From positions 2,410,312 to 2,474,311 of the forward strand of contig NZ_AZSJ01000003.1 in assembly GCF_000516555.1 (NCBI RefSeq): a DNA stretch of 64,000 bases. Reading direction: 5' to 3'. Below, one piece after another: positions 63,664 through 64,000 of the stretch; position 1 is the stretch's first letter, and each line of letters begins with the position of its first letter. Made by a program: the position numbers and the translations under genes. The notes under the pieces were generated by a model. The model made no database searches. It was given only the letters and a program-made list of their open reading frames with translations, and had not been told where the DNA came from. Source of the DNA: Afipia sp. P52-10 (GTDB lineage Bacteria; Pseudomonadota; Alphaproteobacteria; Rhizobiales; Xanthobacteraceae).

Positions 63664-64000
63664 CTACGCCCTGCCGAAGAGACCTGCCGGCCGGGTCAGC
63701 AGCACGACGATCATGATGATGAAGATAACGATCTCGGAAGCCGGCGGATAGAACACCTTGGTCAGCCCTTCCATCAGCCCGAGGCCGAAGCCGGTGACGA
63801 CCGCGCCGAGGATCGAGCCCATGCCGCCGATGACGACGACGCCGAACACGACGATGATCAGGTCCGCGCCCATCTGCGGGGTGACCGAGTAGATCGGTGC
63901 GGCGAGCACGCCGGCGACGGCGGCGAGGGCTGCGCCGGTGCCGTAGGTCGTGGTGACAAGCAGCGGCACGTTGATGCCGAACGCTTCGGTGAGGCGGGGG
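63664..64000 (-). CDS. livH: Branched-chain amino-acid-type ABC transporter permease LivH, C-terminal fragment
   Basis: Only the last 111 codons are in the window; the gene continues beyond the right edge. Sequence PRLTEAFGINVPLLVTTTYG, then AALAAVAGVLAAPIYSVTPQMG, GVVVIGGMGSILGAVVTGFGLGL and ending VLLTRPAGLFGRA is the C-terminal LivH pattern. It pairs with LivM to form the HAAT-type transmembrane channel. The upstream end is open at 64000. Confidence 0.92.
   Translation of the reverse strand, partial: PRLTEAFGINVPLLVTTTYGTGAALAAVAGVLAAPIYSVTPQMGADLIIVVFGVVVIGGMGSILGAVVTGFGLGLMEGLTKVFYPPASEIVIFIIMIVVLLTRPAGLFGRA

Overview
This window is a stretch of high-GC alphaproteobacterial chromosome. 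It most likely comes from a Bradyrhizobium/Rhodopseudomonas/Nitrobacter-type organism (Nitrobacteraceae). The evidence is the HisG/HisZ pair, an AHSP-type small heat-shock gene with a ROSE-like RNA thermometer, CpdR, PmbA-CysQ-DUF4170-DUF374-WaaA-LpxK synteny, DUF6101 and DUF2093 proteins, and dispersed extragenic palindromes of the CATTCCGG/CCGGAATGAC and CCGGTTTTC/GATCATGC kinds. The genus assignment is an inference from family knowledge; no rRNA is present.

Layout. 1-4.1 kb: a partial FAD oxidoreductase, a secreted protein, and groESL with CIRCE, a heat-shock-type promoter and a terminator. 4.1-15.3 kb: a lipoprotein, an MFS carrier, CheZ, an L,D-transpeptidase, a MaoC-like protein, a DUF2076 protein, a deacetylase/glycosyltransferase pair, hisG-hisZ and rsmE. 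15.8-24.3 kb: a secreted four-Cys protein, ubiA, DUF6101, then a co-directional envelope cluster (pmbA, cysQ-like, DUF4170, DUF374 acyltransferase, waaA, lpxK). 24.6-34.1 kb: nucleic-acid and translation functions (xseA, purD, GNAT, tadA, rluB-like, rsmD, mutL, arfB). 34.2-46.3 kb: pgi, an inactive/active M16 peptidase pair, a DUF3035/BamF-like protein, lspA, and gltD/gltB. 46.7-53.9 kb: a secreted protein, hsp20 with promoter, thermometer and terminator, an alpha/beta hydrolase, a divergent TSUP/LysR pair, hisN, a strong small-RNA candidate, N-formylglutamate amidohydrolase and cpdR.

From tRNA-Val (54.03 kb) to about 59.5 kb the character changes. This accessory segment holds a cupin protein, a frameshifted remnant of a large serine-recombinase C-terminus, an orphan Bug-type solute receptor, a divergent HxlR regulator/flavodoxin pair, and a row of small stress or copper-related proteins (CsbD, Cys-rich four-helix copper binder, two small hydrophilic proteins). 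The rest (59.5-64 kb) is catabolic: a crotonase-fold protein, a quinone oxidoreductase, a serine hydrolase, and the start of a branched-chain amino-acid-type ABC transporter (livM, partial livH).

The items I would check first are the ROSE-like thermometer at hsp20, the anti-Shine-Dalgarno-type sRNA at 52.2 kb, the recombinase remnant beside tRNA-Val, the GTTGCGA array upstream of hisZ, and the stop-codon-containing tandem repeat at the 3' end of pgi. I did not find a convincing wholly new defence or biosynthetic system; the strongest new-looking signals are regulatory RNAs and DNA arrays.
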